Below, in pieces: positions 9,723-20,769 of a DNA stretch of 64,000 nucleotides. The notes below the pieces were generated by a model. It saw nothing but the letters and a program-made list of their open reading frames with translations, did no database searches and was not told the DNA's origin. The DNA is taken from the NCBI GenBank assembly GCA_018136815.1, contig CM030934.1, forward strand, positions 1,396,979 through 1,460,978, read 5' to 3'. Position numbers and translations under genes: made by a program. Source of the stretch: Isochrysis galbana. Its lineage: Eukaryota > Haptophyta > Isochrysidales > Isochrysidaceae. Position 1 is the stretch's first letter. Every line of letters begins with the position of its first letter.

Positions 9723-11935
9723 GTGACTCCGCAGGAGGACACGATGGAGCGCGCCCTTAAGGCCATTCTGTGTTGGTACCACCCCGACGCCGACAAGTCG
9801 GTGTGGAGAACGAAGGCGGACTGGGCGCGGGAGTTGGGCATTGACAGGCCGAGGTTCACCTACTGGGAGGCGCGCATAGGTGAGGAGACAATCGACATGA
9901 TCAAGATCAAGCGCGGAGTTGTTCCTCTTCCGGACCGACCGCCCTCCTCTACAGGTGAGCAGCGCTCGTATGCACGCACATCATCGGTTTCGCCAGCAGC
10001 ACGCGTGTTGGGCACGCTGCATGGCTACGACCTAGACGCCTTGCAAGAAGCAGCTAGAAGCGGGCTGCACGCGCATTGGTGATAAGCGGCCGTATGGTGC
10101 AAAGGGCTCGCGAGGAACATATCGGGAAGGTGTGAAGTGGGCTGCTGTGGAGATGGTGAAAGCACCTGGCAAAACTATACACCTCCCCGATAATAACGGC
10201 GCGCGATATACACTACACTACAAACACATCACCCACACGCGCGTGGGAACTTACAACCGCTTCCCAGACAGAGATAGCACATGCCGTCTATGCGGAGTAG
10301 CCGACGAATCGTCAACCCATCTAGGCGAATGCCCGAAACTCGTCAGCATCTTCGAGACGCTCAATGCGGCGGCTCGATTCACGCCCGAACCGAATAGGAG
10401 CAGAGAAAATAAAGCTATAACTAACGGACAACCTATTCATATACCCAGAGGGCAACGCCCCGAAAGCGATATACACCCTATACACGCTAGCTTGGAGATA
10501 CATACATCATAACGGACTTCTACAGAATCCACTACGACGGCATCACATTCTCAAAAGAGTCGGTATTGGTAAGAATACTAGAAAGGTTGACGGATCCGAG
10601 GTTACCACTGCCTCGGATGGGAACGGAGGGAACGGAAGGGAAGCGGCGAGAGGCGCGGCGGAAGTTGGGGAGTGGCCAATGACGGGCTGGACCACCTCCT
10701 CAGCAGAGAAAGGCGGGAGGACGGGCTTGGGCGAGGGCGAGCGCGACGACGGAGCGGACATGGCTGGGCGGATCGGGATGGATAGGCTGGGGCTGAGGGA
10801 TTGGAGAGGTTTGGTATTGAGGTAGTGTTGAGAACGAGGGACGAGAACGGGGACGAGAACGAGGACGAGAGCGACGAACGAAGAACGACAGCCGACAGAC
10901 GGCTAGAGGCCGATGGACCGACGAGATGACACTACACTCACATCAACACTCTCCACACTAACGTATCCCTATCACGGAACGCACAGGAACCCGCTGGCAG
11001 ATCGAACAAGGAAGAGAATGCCGACAAGAGAGCGACGGGGCGACGGACGATCCGACGGGGCGACAGTTACGCACAGGAATAAGGAGGGAATCTTTCGAAA
11101 ACCCTTAAGTGATTTGATGAAGACCGAAGTAAAATAGCGCCACGATATAATCCAACGGCCAACACCTGAGGGGGAATCAGGGTCACACATGGGGGCGGTT
11201 CCTTGCACCGGCGATACCTGACCGCGCGACTTAGCCTAAAACGCGAGGAGCACGCAAGGAGGTAAGCCAGGTGGGGGGCAAGCAGGCGACAAAGGAGGCG
11301 ATAAAGGAGGCGAGGGCAACAAGGGCGAATGGACGAATGTAGGACACTACGACGGTGACTCGTGGCTAGCCTGCAAGGAGGGAACAAAGAAACGCAAACA
11401 ACTTCTAAAACAAAAAGGTCGATCGCGGATGCGACAAAGGTACACAATTCTGAGCAAAGCACTACTCTTTGCCCACACGACAGACTCGGCTAGAACCGCC
11501 CAAGCGGGCATGGGCAGGCAGCCGAAAAAAAGGATAGACACAAATGACTTTTACCCCTTATTTATACACGGTCGATGACAACAAACATCTAACACCCAGC
11601 ACAGAACTTATCGCACTCGCCTCCAAGCTGGGGGCGGCACACATCGTAGACGTAGAGTGCTCCAGAGAACTAGACAAATGAACAATATAACTCGGGAGCA
11701 CCCAACTCGCGTAAGACGCGGCTACACCGCATCCAGACCTCAAGAAAGAACCCAGCGTAACCTCCCCAGAGACACCAAAAAAAAATAAAAAAAATGGCAT
11801 CATATTCAACAGGCCTGCCCCAAAGCCGCACTCCGAACCAGGCTCTTGGTAGTGCACGAGAGTCGGACCCCGGAAACCGACGACAAAGGAATGAAGGGGG
11901 GAAAGGGAAAGGGAGGAGGTGGAGAGAGGGGATGT
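9723..11935 (+). mobile_element. Decayed non-LTR retrotransposon (LINE A), C-terminal part of ORF2, split by an insertion
   Basis: An open frame from 9723 is followed, after a frameshift near 10070, by a frame carrying CRLCGVADESSTHLGEC. This is the C-x2-C-x7-H-x4-C knuckle found after the RT of many LINE ORF2 proteins. Further shifts near 10420 and 10530 interrupt it. The next conserved part (HNGLL, then ESVLVRILER) is cut at 10588 by an 849-bp element and resumes at 11437 with SKALLFAHTTDSARTAQAG and RQPKKRID. The far end (about 11800-11935) ends like the other copies. The same protein order is found on the minus strand at 49512-48838 (LINE B), which proves common descent. The element is dead: at least three frameshifts and stops. 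No reverse transcriptase catalytic motif is visible in this copy. Confidence 0.8.
10588..11436 (-). mobile_element. 849-bp solo-LTR-like element with 5-bp target duplication
   Basis: Flanked by AAGGT on both sides (10583-10587 and 11437-11441); removing it restores the reading frame of the LINE around it. On its own sense strand (minus) it starts TGTCGCATCC and ends GGATCCGTCA, the TG…CA ends of LTRs, which also form imperfect 10-bp inverted termini. A near-identical copy of exactly the same length lies at 36652-37500 on the plus strand. Near its end it carries the start of an ORF (MSAPSSRSPSPKP…) rich in Ser/Pro. A solo LTR is the simplest reading; a non-autonomous DNA transposon is the alternative. 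Confidence 0.75.
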
Positions 11936-12467
11936 AAGGGCGGTGTCGCGTCAGTGACAGGGTAACCTAGGACTAGGACTTAGTAGTAGTAGGCGTGTAG
12001 CCCGGAATCTTCAGATGTTTTTTTTATCCACATACACCGGACGAGCCATGCGCCAACCGCGCAGACGGAGGGGCTCCGTTGCCGTCGAGAGCGACGGACC
12101 AACAGCATTAACGTTATAGTCACACGACAAGAAAACTCTGACGGGCGGGCCCCAAGACCAATCGTCAACGAACACTAGAGCTCTAAAGCGCAAGGACAGG
12201 GACGATTAGATGAGAAGAGTGAAGAAATTTCGTAAATGCAGAGTAGAGCCTAGGGTGGAGTATCCATTTCTTTCTCTCTCCTCCCCCTTCACCCCCGGTT
12301 CGCCGGATACACGCGCGGGATCCGGTGGGAGGGTGGAGCTTTGAGCGCAAGGGACTTTCTCTCCCCCCCCCGGCTGCCCCCCCCCCCCCCCCCCCTCTCG
12401 CTCCCTCGCTCGCTCGTCCTCCCTGCTCTGCTCTGCTCTATCTCTCTCTTTGTCTGTATCGGGATCG
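11936..12467. other. Intergenic with CT-rich leader of the nucleotide-sugar transporter
   Basis: 11936-12230 shows no gene. From 12270 the plus strand turns pyrimidine-rich, with a C-run at 12382-12394 and CTCGCTC / CTCTG / TCTCTC repeats up to 12455, just before the ATG at 12468. This is taken as promoter and 5' leader of the next gene. No TATA-like box is obvious. Confidence 0.5.
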
Positions 12468-14513
12468 ATGGCAGGCGGTGCAATGTTCGCAGCGGAGCAG
12501 CTGCCGTACACCTGCTCGGCCGCTGTGCTGATGTCATTGCAACCGATCCTGGTCACGCTCTCCAAGAATAAGCAGGGGCAGTTCGACTACTCGGTGCCGA
12601 CCTCGACGATGCTCTCTGAGGTGGGCACGTGTATGCGTGGATCGGGTGGGGAGGCAAGGAGGAAGTGTGGGCCGAGAAGTGTGAGCACGGAAGAAGTGAG
12701 ACGGGGTCCACTGTTGGGTAGTAGGAAGAGGGTGGGGTGGGGGTGGAGGGAGATAAATAGCAACGGTGACTGGATAAGTGGACGGTGATGCGAGAGTTTT
12801 CAGGGGCGGGATGCACACATTGGGGTGGCGCAGGTCACTAGTTTTGTGAGGCCACGCCACCAGGCCGGCTCAGATGCATGGGAGCATAGCGCGTTTCGAT
12901 CCAAAAAACTCATTTCCTCGTTCGTAGACTGTGAAGCTTGGCATTTCGGCGGTCATGCTTGCCCAGCAGATGATCATGGAGCCAAAGCAGCTCCTTGGAG
13001 ACGAGCCGCTCTCTGAGTTTCTTTCTTACGCAATCCCCGGCCTCATTTACTTCATCAACAACAACTGTCTCTTCTTCATCCTCCAGGAAGTTGACCCGAC
13101 CACATTCCAGCTTCTCTCTCAAATGAAGACCATCTTTACAGGCTTGCTCTTCCGCGTCTTCCTCAATCGCCAGATAACGCCAGTGCAGGTGAGCCGCCCA
13201 AGTGAAACGCGTGCTTGACGAGCGTAGCTAGGCATTCTAGTGTTAGCTTGTGGCGGAGTTGCCGACCACCATTTGCTTTGTCTCACAATCAGCATTGCCC
13301 TTTCGTCCGCACAGTATCTCGCCCTGGTGACTCTCGCATGTGGCACAGCGTGTTCGCAGCTGCCATCCGTGCAGGTATGCCGCTATTTGTTACGTGTGAT
13401 CTTGACGACAAACCACTATAATGCCATCTGTTGCGCTTACGTGTTGGTTCGAGCAATCCGAATCCGTTGTCACATCAGCTAGAACAATAGATTCTGTCTC
13501 TTCCGCCCATGGTATGTCACGGATGAACGACCATCTCTTTTCATTGCAGGGACAGGCATCCGGCATAGTCGCAACGAAGACCTCCTCGTTCACTGGCCTT
13601 CTCCTATCTGTCTTCTCCTCGATGATGTCTGCACTGGGCGGCATCTACTCCGAAAAGCTACTTAAAGGCAGAGCCAGTACATCAATTCATTGGCAAAATA
13701 TTCAGCTCTACATTTGGGGCGTCTTCTTCAATGGCGTTGGTAGGTACCTATACATTTGTTGCGTCTTGATTTTCTCTTTGTGCATGAGGGCAGAGGGGAC
13801 CATAGCAGTCTTGCAGGATAATTGCACCAACGGGAGGTTCGAGTGAGCTGCAATGAATGGCTCTTAGACGCAGATCGAATGAGACACCTATCCTCCATGG
13901 CAGGTGTGTACATGAAGGATTCCGACATGATCTTTGGTTCCGGCGTGCTTGCAGGCTTTCATCTCCAAGCTTGGCTCGTGGTCTTGTGCAACGCCTTGAA
14001 TGGCCTCGCGATTTCGGCCGTGCTCAAGGTAGGCGCCTTGCGTAAAGGCTCGAGGGACTTGGACTGCTGCTAAATGGGATGGGTATGCGGCTGTGCAATG
14101 CGGCGTAAGCGTAAGACCGGAGTTTGCCACTCCACCTTTCAATGCATCGTGATAGATGGCTTCACCCTCCCTGTCTGCAGCATGCCGACAATATTGCACG
14201 AGTCTACGCACATGCGATCGCCATGATGGCGACGATGCTCGTATCGATTTATCTTTTTGGCGCGCCAATCACGCCTCAGCTTGCGCTCGCCATTGTGTTG
14301 GTGGCCACCTCCACCATGCAATACAACATGCCTTCGAAAATGCTAATCGGCGAATCCGAACCCATCGAATATCCCCACCGGCCTGGCACCCCAAGCGATC
14401 CCGAGTCAGAATGCACGGAAGATTCGCGTGCTAGCCTCCTCGTCGGCTTTGACCAAAGGTTGCCTAGCTCTTCGAAGTCCGCTCGAGGGTCAATTCCTTC
14501 AGGGGGCTCCTAG
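12468..14513 (+). CDS. Golgi nucleotide-sugar transporter (SLC35A / CMP-sialate-UDP-galactose type), six exons
   Basis: Exons 12468-12620, 12928-13188, 13315-13374, 13550-13739, 13904-14028 and 14181-14513 join in phase through GT-AG sites to give a 373-residue protein. The family antiports a nucleotide sugar into the Golgi or ER lumen against the matching nucleotide monophosphate. Family marks: the TMLSETVKL segment after the first helix, NNNCLFFILQEVDPTTFQLL, GGIYSEKLLKG followed by S-x-W-Q-N-I-Q-L, and the last helix starting ADNIARVYAHAIA. About ten membrane segments are expected and the length fits. The C-terminal tail of about 60 residues is polar and Ser/Pro-rich. The sugar carried cannot be deduced. 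The stop codon lies inside the first unit of a 21-bp direct repeat. Well supported. Confidence 0.92.
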
Positions 14514-14542
14514 CCGCGAACAGGGGGCTCCTAGCCGCGAAC
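14501..14542 (+). repeat. Perfect 21-bp tandem duplication across the stop codon
   Basis: Two perfect copies (14501-14521, 14522-14542) beginning AGGGGGCTCCTAGCC. The first contains the TAG stop of the transporter gene (14511-14513), the second is 3' UTR. Loss or gain of a unit would leave the protein unchanged. Confidence 0.95.
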
Positions 14543-14763
14543 TGACTGGTGCGGTGCAACACCGAGTAAAGCTGTGTTGATGCCGATCCCCAATGCGGGA
14601 TGTGGGCTGTGTTGTGCGCTGTCCCGTCGGCATTGCTTTGTCCGCCAATGCTAGATGAGTGATATTGCGTGAGTGATGGGCCGGCTTAGCGCGATGCCGT
14701 CGTCTCAAAAGCAGAGAGGAAACCATAGTTGATAACCTCTTCATTCACATTCACCCCGAGGGA

Positions 14764-15310
14764 ACCTACTTTCATAAGTGGGGTCAATGGGCGGGCCTCG
14801 CGCCCCGCCCTCACGACACCCCCCGGGGTGGGCCCGTACAACCAACCTCAGCCCTTGCCCTCTGGCAGGGGCTAGGCAATCATTATTCTAGCCCAGACCC
14901 CTCACTCAACCGCTATTGTTAAAATAGGGGGCAATGGGGGCGCTTTGCGCCCCCCTACACCGGGCACTAACTTCCCTCCGGGGGGGCCCGTCAGTCACTC
15001 TCATGCTCATGCGCCCTGCCTCCTGGCATAGGCTGAGCACTCACCACTCTGACCCAGACCCCCAGTGGGCGCGGGTTGAGACTCGCACTCCCAGGCCCAC
15101 TCGGGCCACTCGGGCCAGCAGTCGTACTCACTCTTCCCCCCCTCTCCTGGTCACTAGGCAGACGGAGGCGTGTAGGGGGCACACAGGACCGGCAAGGCAC
15201 GCGAGGGAGAGGCAGGAGGGGCCAAGGGCTGAGCCCCAGCCTCCACTGCCCCCTGAGCTGCCTGACTGGCCTCTGGGAGCCAGAGAGGCGGGTGGGGGGC
15301 GCGCGGGGGG
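14764..15310 (+). repeat. R2 family repeat, two heads in tandem
   Basis: Begins ACTTTCATAAGTGGGGTCAA and a G/C hairpin (GGGCGGGCCTCGCGCCCCGCCC); a second similar head follows at about 14910 (AATAGGGGGCAATGGGGGCG). The body (CACCCCCCGGGGTGGGCCCG, later GAGCCCCAGCCTCC, ACTGCCCCCTGAGCTGCC) is closely matched at 35637-36010. It shares the head layout and the CCCCTGAGCTG motif with R1, so the two are related. 15300-15355 is a G-run followed by GCGCGGGG repeats. Confidence 0.8.
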
Positions 15311-15380
15311 GGGGGGGGGGGGCGCGGGGGCGCGCGGGGCGCGGCGGGGCCCCAGTAGCTACATACTAGTCTTCCCGACA

Positions 15381-15510
15381 TTAAGTGTTTCGCGATGTTT
15401 TGCGAAAGTTTCGCGTTCGCGCCGTTTACCCCCCGATGTTTCGCGAAAGTTTTTTTCCGGTGAAACCCACTAAAGTTTTGTAAAAAGTAAAAAGTTTCGC
15501 GAAACCCTTA
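15381..15510. repeat. Cluster of TTTCGCGAAA-type palindromes
   Basis: TTTCGCGA, TTTTGCGAAA, TTTCGCGTTCGCG, TTTCGCGAAAG and TTTCGCGAAACC occur within 130 bases between an R2 copy and an R1 copy. No gene is present. It may be a tandemly decayed short satellite or a site for a dimeric DNA-binding protein. Confidence 0.7.
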
Positions 15511-15517
15511 CCAGGCC

Positions 15518-15886
15518 CTTGACCCCTGGAGGCTCCTGGAGGCCAACTCAGGGGGCGGAGGAGGCTGGGGCAGGGCCCTGGCCTCCCCGGCCTCTCCCTC
15601 GCTGGCGCTCCTGAGCCTCAGGGGCCCCCACTCTGCACCTGCCTGCCTGTCGACTAGGGGGGGAGGGGGGTTGGAGCGGCGATGGGCCGGCCACGACAGG
15701 CCAGGACGTGCGAGGCAGGCGAGCCTGTTTGTGGGGAAGGAAGTGGGTCAGCAGGGCAGTCTCCTCCAGGCAAGCCATCAGGCATGCTAGGAGCATGGGT
15801 GGTTCCTCCCCCATGGCAGGGCAGGAGTGGAGAGGGGCGGGGGGCTCGTGCCCTCCCATGGGCGAACTGCAAGTATAAACTTAGTT
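15518..15886 (-). repeat. R1 family repeat, truncated at its head
   Basis: The body starting CCCCTGGAGGCTCCTGGAGG and the terminus CAAGTATAAACTTAGTTGA correspond closely to 55480-55840, but the outer head (TTAATATTCTTACCGCAC side) is missing. Orientation is the same as the left arm of the 55-kb inverted repeat. Confidence 0.85.
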
Positions 15887-16625
15887 GAAGAAAAAGGTAT
15901 GAAGAGGGGAAGGGAACGGTGTAGGAAAGGGAAATAGGGGCGATGCCGGTAGAGAGGTAGCGTGACCTGGACCATGGTAGGTGTTAGAAAGATCTTCAGA
16001 TGTTTTTAAAAGCAACGTTGTCCGATGAGCTCAATAGCTCAAATAGCCATTTGCCATTTGTCTGCAAGCTAAAGTAAAAAAAACGCCGCAATTTGCTTGC
16101 GCTGACGCTATATTCGCGGTGCGTTGGGCCGCATGGCACTCGCTGCAGCTAGGCATTCTGCGCCGCTGCCGTCGCCCGTCTCATGCTCATGATTGTTTGA
16201 TTGATCTTATCTTTCGGTGCACGAATTTCGCCCCAGAGCACCTGTGCCACTATCTAGCGCTAACACTCAGACTAGAGCTTGAGCGCGTAAGCGCGGCGGT
16301 CGCGGGACGCGGCGGTCGCGGGGCACGGCGATCGAGGGGCGCCCTTGTCTTGAAAATACCATTGAGTAGCGGTCACAATTTGCAGCAGTATAATTTCTGC
16401 CAACTCATCCCCGACGGGGTGAGCTGTATATTTGGTCTCCGATCTTCGGGGGCCACCACGCTCTTATGTCGGGCATCGCTGATGCTGAGCACGTTGAATT
16501 TCGCTGGAACGATTTCAACATGCGGCTGACGGCGACCGATGATGTCGGCCGGTGCTCAGATCGCAGCCCGGTGACTGAGAGCAAGCCTTGGTTTTTGACA
16601 GATTTCGACACGTTTGGGCGCGCAC
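15887..16625. other. Intergenic, no assured gene
   Basis: Lies downstream of the Nup54 stop. Several frames are open, including 16119-16529 (+), but none shows a domain or plausible splice partners. 16285-16345 has a short GCGGTCGCGGG direct repeat. Confidence 0.4.
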
Positions 16626-18680
16626 CTAGAAGGCAGCCGCGAGCGTTGCCTTGGCGTCGCGCTGCAACTGCTCTTGGATATCGAGCAGCCGCTTGAGGTT
16701 TGCCTGATGGCGCTCAAGCCACTCACGTAACGCGGCCAGATTCAGCCGTGTCGCTCCCGTCGTGCCGCCACTGGCGGCAAGGGCTGCATCGAGCCGAGTG
16801 CCCGCTCCGCCTCCAGTGGCGTGCAGCTGGAGTTCGCTGCTGAGCTCATGCAAGCGGGCGCGACCTTGCCCTGGCTGCCTGACGGCAGAGGCGAGCATGC
16901 GCAGTTCATCTACCCAAGCTTGCTCAGATGGGTTTAGTGGCGGCTCGCCATACGCGCCGCCTTGAGGGAGAGCGCGCACGACGCGTTGAGACTCAATGGC
17001 GGCTGCCAGCCGAACGATCCGGTGAGAGAGCTGCAACTGACGAGTAGTGTAGTGACGGAGACGAAGGGCGAAGCTGGCTTCGCGCTCGTCAGCAAGAGCG
17101 TGCAGTTCGCGCCTTGTTCTTTGCAGCAACGAGTCAACCTTCGCTGCCACACGCTGCTGAGCCGCATGTCGCTCATGCAACGCCTGCACACCGGGTGATA
17201 GTACGCAGTCGGCGCAGACACAGCATTGCAAACCAGCAATGATAAAATGTAAGACGTATGGAACAAGATTGGTAGGTAGATACAGACCACCCACAATCGT
17301 CCAGAGACGGCACGAGCGCTCTAGGCCCTGGCGCACGCAATCCGGTCTCAACGAATGACAGCGCTTTCTTGGGGGCGGGTCATCCCCGCCCGCATGTCCC
17401 TGCAATGTTCTTACCTGGAAGCCCGTGATCTGGACTGGGCAAAAACGCTGCGGATCTGGATTGCGCGCATCAGCACGTGCCCACAGCGCTTGGTCGGACG
17501 CATCGTACGAAGCCTTCCGCTTTTCTTGCAGGGTCTGAAGAGAAGAGAAAGCAAGGGAGCAAAAGCGCGCGATTATGAGGTCGCAGGGTAGGGGAAGTTG
17601 CTAGCTTGGCTGATGACAGGGGGACTCCTGGCAAGCCGTAGGTGCTTCTTTCAGGCACGGGATAAGAGACACTGGCTAGATGCACTATCCCTGGCTGCAC
17701 ATTGAGTGTCAGTCGGGAAGGAGGAGAGCTGATCCAAGGTTGTTGGCACAGCCATCAAACATGGCTATCTTCACATTAAGTCGTCTGGTCTCAGTGTGTG
17801 ATACTGCCGCATGCTGCTGATCGACACAGCTCGCACGCGCAAGCCAAAGGGCCCATGTTGGATGAGGCCAGCGCTCAGGAAATGTCCATGCGGTGACAGG
17901 GTGCGCATGCACCCATGTGACGCGGCAAATACCTGTGCGGGTGGGGGCGCGAGCAACCCATTTGCGTCTTCGGTTGAGAGGTCATCGAAAAAGACGTGCT
18001 TGAAGGAGCACATGCGATAGTCGTTTGCGTCCCATGCCTTTGCCATTTGCTGGAGGAAGGCGTTGAAGATGTCGGCATCTGTCACCTGCGTCGGCCCTTG
18101 GGGTTGTGCCGGCTGTGCAGGGGCGGGAGCAGGAGCACCGAAGAGGCCACCAGTTGCAGGAGTCGTGCCTCCAAAGAGGCTTGTGCTGGAGTTGGCAGAG
18201 GGGGAGGGGGGGGGGGGGGGCGTGGATCGAGCAAGGCTCTTGCGAATAGGGAAGTAAGAGCAAGTCTCCCAACGCATAGCTGCGGGCCTCGTATGCGCGC
18301 AGAAGGTCATTGTGAAGTTGGCCTTGATGCGGAAGCGACGGCTTGTCTCACCTGCCGAGGTGCGCAGGAGCTGGCGCAGGCGCCCCAAAGAGGCTGGTGC
18401 CCGTGGGAGCCGGAGCACCAAAGAGGCTAGTGCCACCGAATGGGTTAGCCGCCGGCGCGGGCGCTGCGGGCGCACCGAAGATGCCACTGGAGGCAGAAGT
18501 GGCCGCTGCGCCAAAGGGATTAGAGGCCGCAGAGGGCGCGGGCGCGGCGCCGAAGAGCGTACCACCGGCTGGGGCGGGCGCGGGCGCCCCGAAGAGCGTG
18601 CTACCGCCCGGCGCGGGCGCGGGCGCGCCGAAGAGCGAGCTGGTGGCCGGCGCTGGTGCTGACGCACCGAAGAACGACAT
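16626..18680 (-). CDS. NUP54: Nucleoporin Nup54 (FG-repeat nuclear pore channel protein), four exons
   Basis: Exons 18680-18352, 18185-17933, 17534-17415 and 17183-16626 join in phase (GT-AG) to 419 residues. The N-terminal third is Ala/Pro-rich with about 11 FG motifs (SLFGAP, GIFGAP, NPFGGT, GLFGAP), the unstructured gate of the pore. Next comes the Nup54 signature: a short helical part ending in APPPAQ, then LWARADARNPDPQRFCPV and ITGFQ, equivalent to the W-x-x-A…NPDP…PV…GF block of the family. The C-terminal about 185 residues are coiled coil (helical segments joined by E-Q-A-W-V-D-E-L), the part that binds Nup62 and Nup58 in the central channel complex. Intron 1 has a 35-base C/T acceptor tract. 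The 5' flank is a 1.5-kb CT-only coding-strand tract that leaves an open in-frame Ser/Leu/Pro extension; I start at the ATG at 18680. Usual family length is about 500, so this is somewhat short. Confidence 0.92.
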
Positions 18681-18689
18681 CAACACGCC

Positions 18690-18691
18690 GT

Positions 18692-18738
<47 letters not shown>

Positions 18739-20225
18739 GAGAGAGAGGAGACGGGAGGCGGGAGAGAGGGGAGAGGGGAGAGGGAGAGGAGAGAGGAGAG
18801 AAGAGAGAGTAGAGGAGAGAGGAGAGAGGAGAGAGGAGAGAGAGTAGAGGAGAGAGGAGAGAGGAGAGAGGAGAGAGGAGAGAGGAGAGAGGAGAGAGGA
18901 GAGAGGAGAGAGGAGAGAGGGGAGAGGAGAGAGGAGAGAGGAGAGAGGAGAGAGGAGAGAGGAGAGAGGAGAGAGGAGAGAGGAGAGAGGAGAGAGGAGA
19001 GAGGAGAGAGGAGAGAGGAGAGAGGAGAGAGGAGAGAGGAGAGGGGAGAGGGGAGAGGGAGAGGAGAGAGGAGAGAGGAGAGAGGAGAGAGGAGAGAGGA
19101 GAGAGGAGAGAGGAGAGAGGAGAGAGGGGAGAGGGGAGAGGGGAGAGGAGAGAGGGAGAGAGGAGAGAGGAGAGAGGAGAGAGGAGAGAGAGTAGAGGAG
19201 AGGGGAGAGAGGAGAGAGGGGAGAGGGGAGAGGAGAGAGGAGAGAGGAGAGAGGAGAGAGGAGAGAGGAGAGAGGAGAGAGGAGAGAGGAGAGAGGAGAG
19301 AGGAGAGAGGAGAGAGGGGAGAGCGGAGAGGGGAGAGGAGAGAGGAGAGAGGAGAGAGGAGAGAGGAGAGAGGAGAGAGGGGAGAGGGGAGAGGAGAGAG
19401 GGGAGAGGGGAGAGGAGAGAGGAGAGAGGAGAGAGGAGAGAGGGGAGAGGAGAGAGGGGAGAGAGAAGAGGAGAGAGGAGAGAAGAGAGAGTAGAGGAGA
19501 GAGGAGAGAGGAGAGAGGAGAGAGGAGAGAGGAGAGAGGAGAGAGGAGAGAGGAGAGAGGAGAGAGAGAAGAGGAGAGAGGAGAGAAGAGAGAGGAGAGG
19601 AGAGAGGAGAGAGGAGAGAGGAGAGAGGAGAGAGGAGAGAGGAGAGAGGAGAGAGGAGAGAGGAGAGAGGGGAGAGGGGAGAGGAGAGAGGAGAGAGGAG
19701 AGAGGAGAGAGAGTAGAGGAGAGAGGAGAGAAGAGAGAGTAGAGGAGAGAGGAGAGAGGAGAGAGGGGAGAGGAGAGAGGAGAGAGAGAAGAGGAGAGAG
19801 GAGAGAGGAGAGAGGAGAGAGGAGAGAGGAGAGAAGAGAGAGAGAGAGGAGAGAGGAGAGAGGAGAGAAGAGAGAGTAGAGGAGAGAGGAGAGAGGAGAG
19901 AGGAGAGAGGAGAGAGGAGAGAGAGGAGAGAGGAGAGAGGGGAGAGGGGAGAGGAGAGAGGAGAGAGAGAAGAGGAGAGAGGAGAGAGGAGAGAGGAGAG
20001 AGGAGAGAGGAGAGACGAGAGAGAGAGAGAGGAGAGAGGAGAGAGGAGAGAAGAGAGAGTAGAGGAGAGAGGAGAGAGGAGAGAGGAGAGAGGAGAGAGG
20101 AGAGAGAGGAGAGAGGAGAGAGGGGAGAGGGGAGAGGAGAGAGGAGAGAGAGAAGAGGAGAGAGGAGAGAGGAGAGAGGAGAGAGGAGAGACGAGAGAGA
20201 GAGAGAGGAGAGAGGAGAGAGGAGA
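18690..20225. repeat. 1.5-kb homopurine minisatellite, GGAGAGA units
   Basis: The plus strand is practically pure A/G for about 1,500 bases: a (GA)n start at 18697-18750, then hundreds of GGAGAGA heptamers broken by AGAGTAGAGG and AGAAGAGG variants. Near the right end a higher-order unit of about 180 bases repeats (compare about 19939 and 20122). The minus strand is CT only and lies directly upstream of the Nup54 start. The long Ser/Leu/Pro open frames through it are composition artefacts. Confidence 0.97.
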
Positions 20226-20724
20226 CGACGAGCGGGGCAGAGCGGCACCCAGAGGAGGGTTATGGCAGAGACGTCGTCGGCGCGGGGCGGGAAAAGAAAA
20301 GAGGTTGGGTCGATGGGGGCGGGGGGCGAGTAAGAAGTAGAGAGGAGAGGAGTGAGGAGAGGGATGGGACAAGAGGGAGTGGGAGGGAGGTGGCGTAGTA
20401 AAAAGAAATCTGCGTCCTCGCTCCATCTTCTACAAAAGAAACACTCTGTCCGGCGAGAGGCTCGGGGCTCGGTGCGCGGATGTGTGTTGGTAGTGAGTAG
20501 AACAAGAGAGTGAGGGGGTGGGGGGGGGGGGCGCATCAGAAGAGAGGGGCTGAGGAGAGGCAGGGGGACAGAATCAGAAGGGGACGAAGGAGGAGAGGAA
20601 GAAGTGATATAGACGCGGCTCATCGGACAATTCCATAGATCTGTGGCCTTGTTTCATGGTGTAATCGTACGTCTGTCGTCCGAGAGATGGTTCTCTTGCT
20701 TGTTGCCTCTCAGGGATCTTCTCC

Positions 20725-20769
<45 letters not shown>

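Noticed and set aside
18348-20623. Two 650-690-codon minus-strand frames of Ser/Leu/Pro across the purine tract
   Set aside because: Composition artefact: CT heptamers have no stops in any frame; overlapping frames are equally open. Only the Nup54 part from 18680 is kept.
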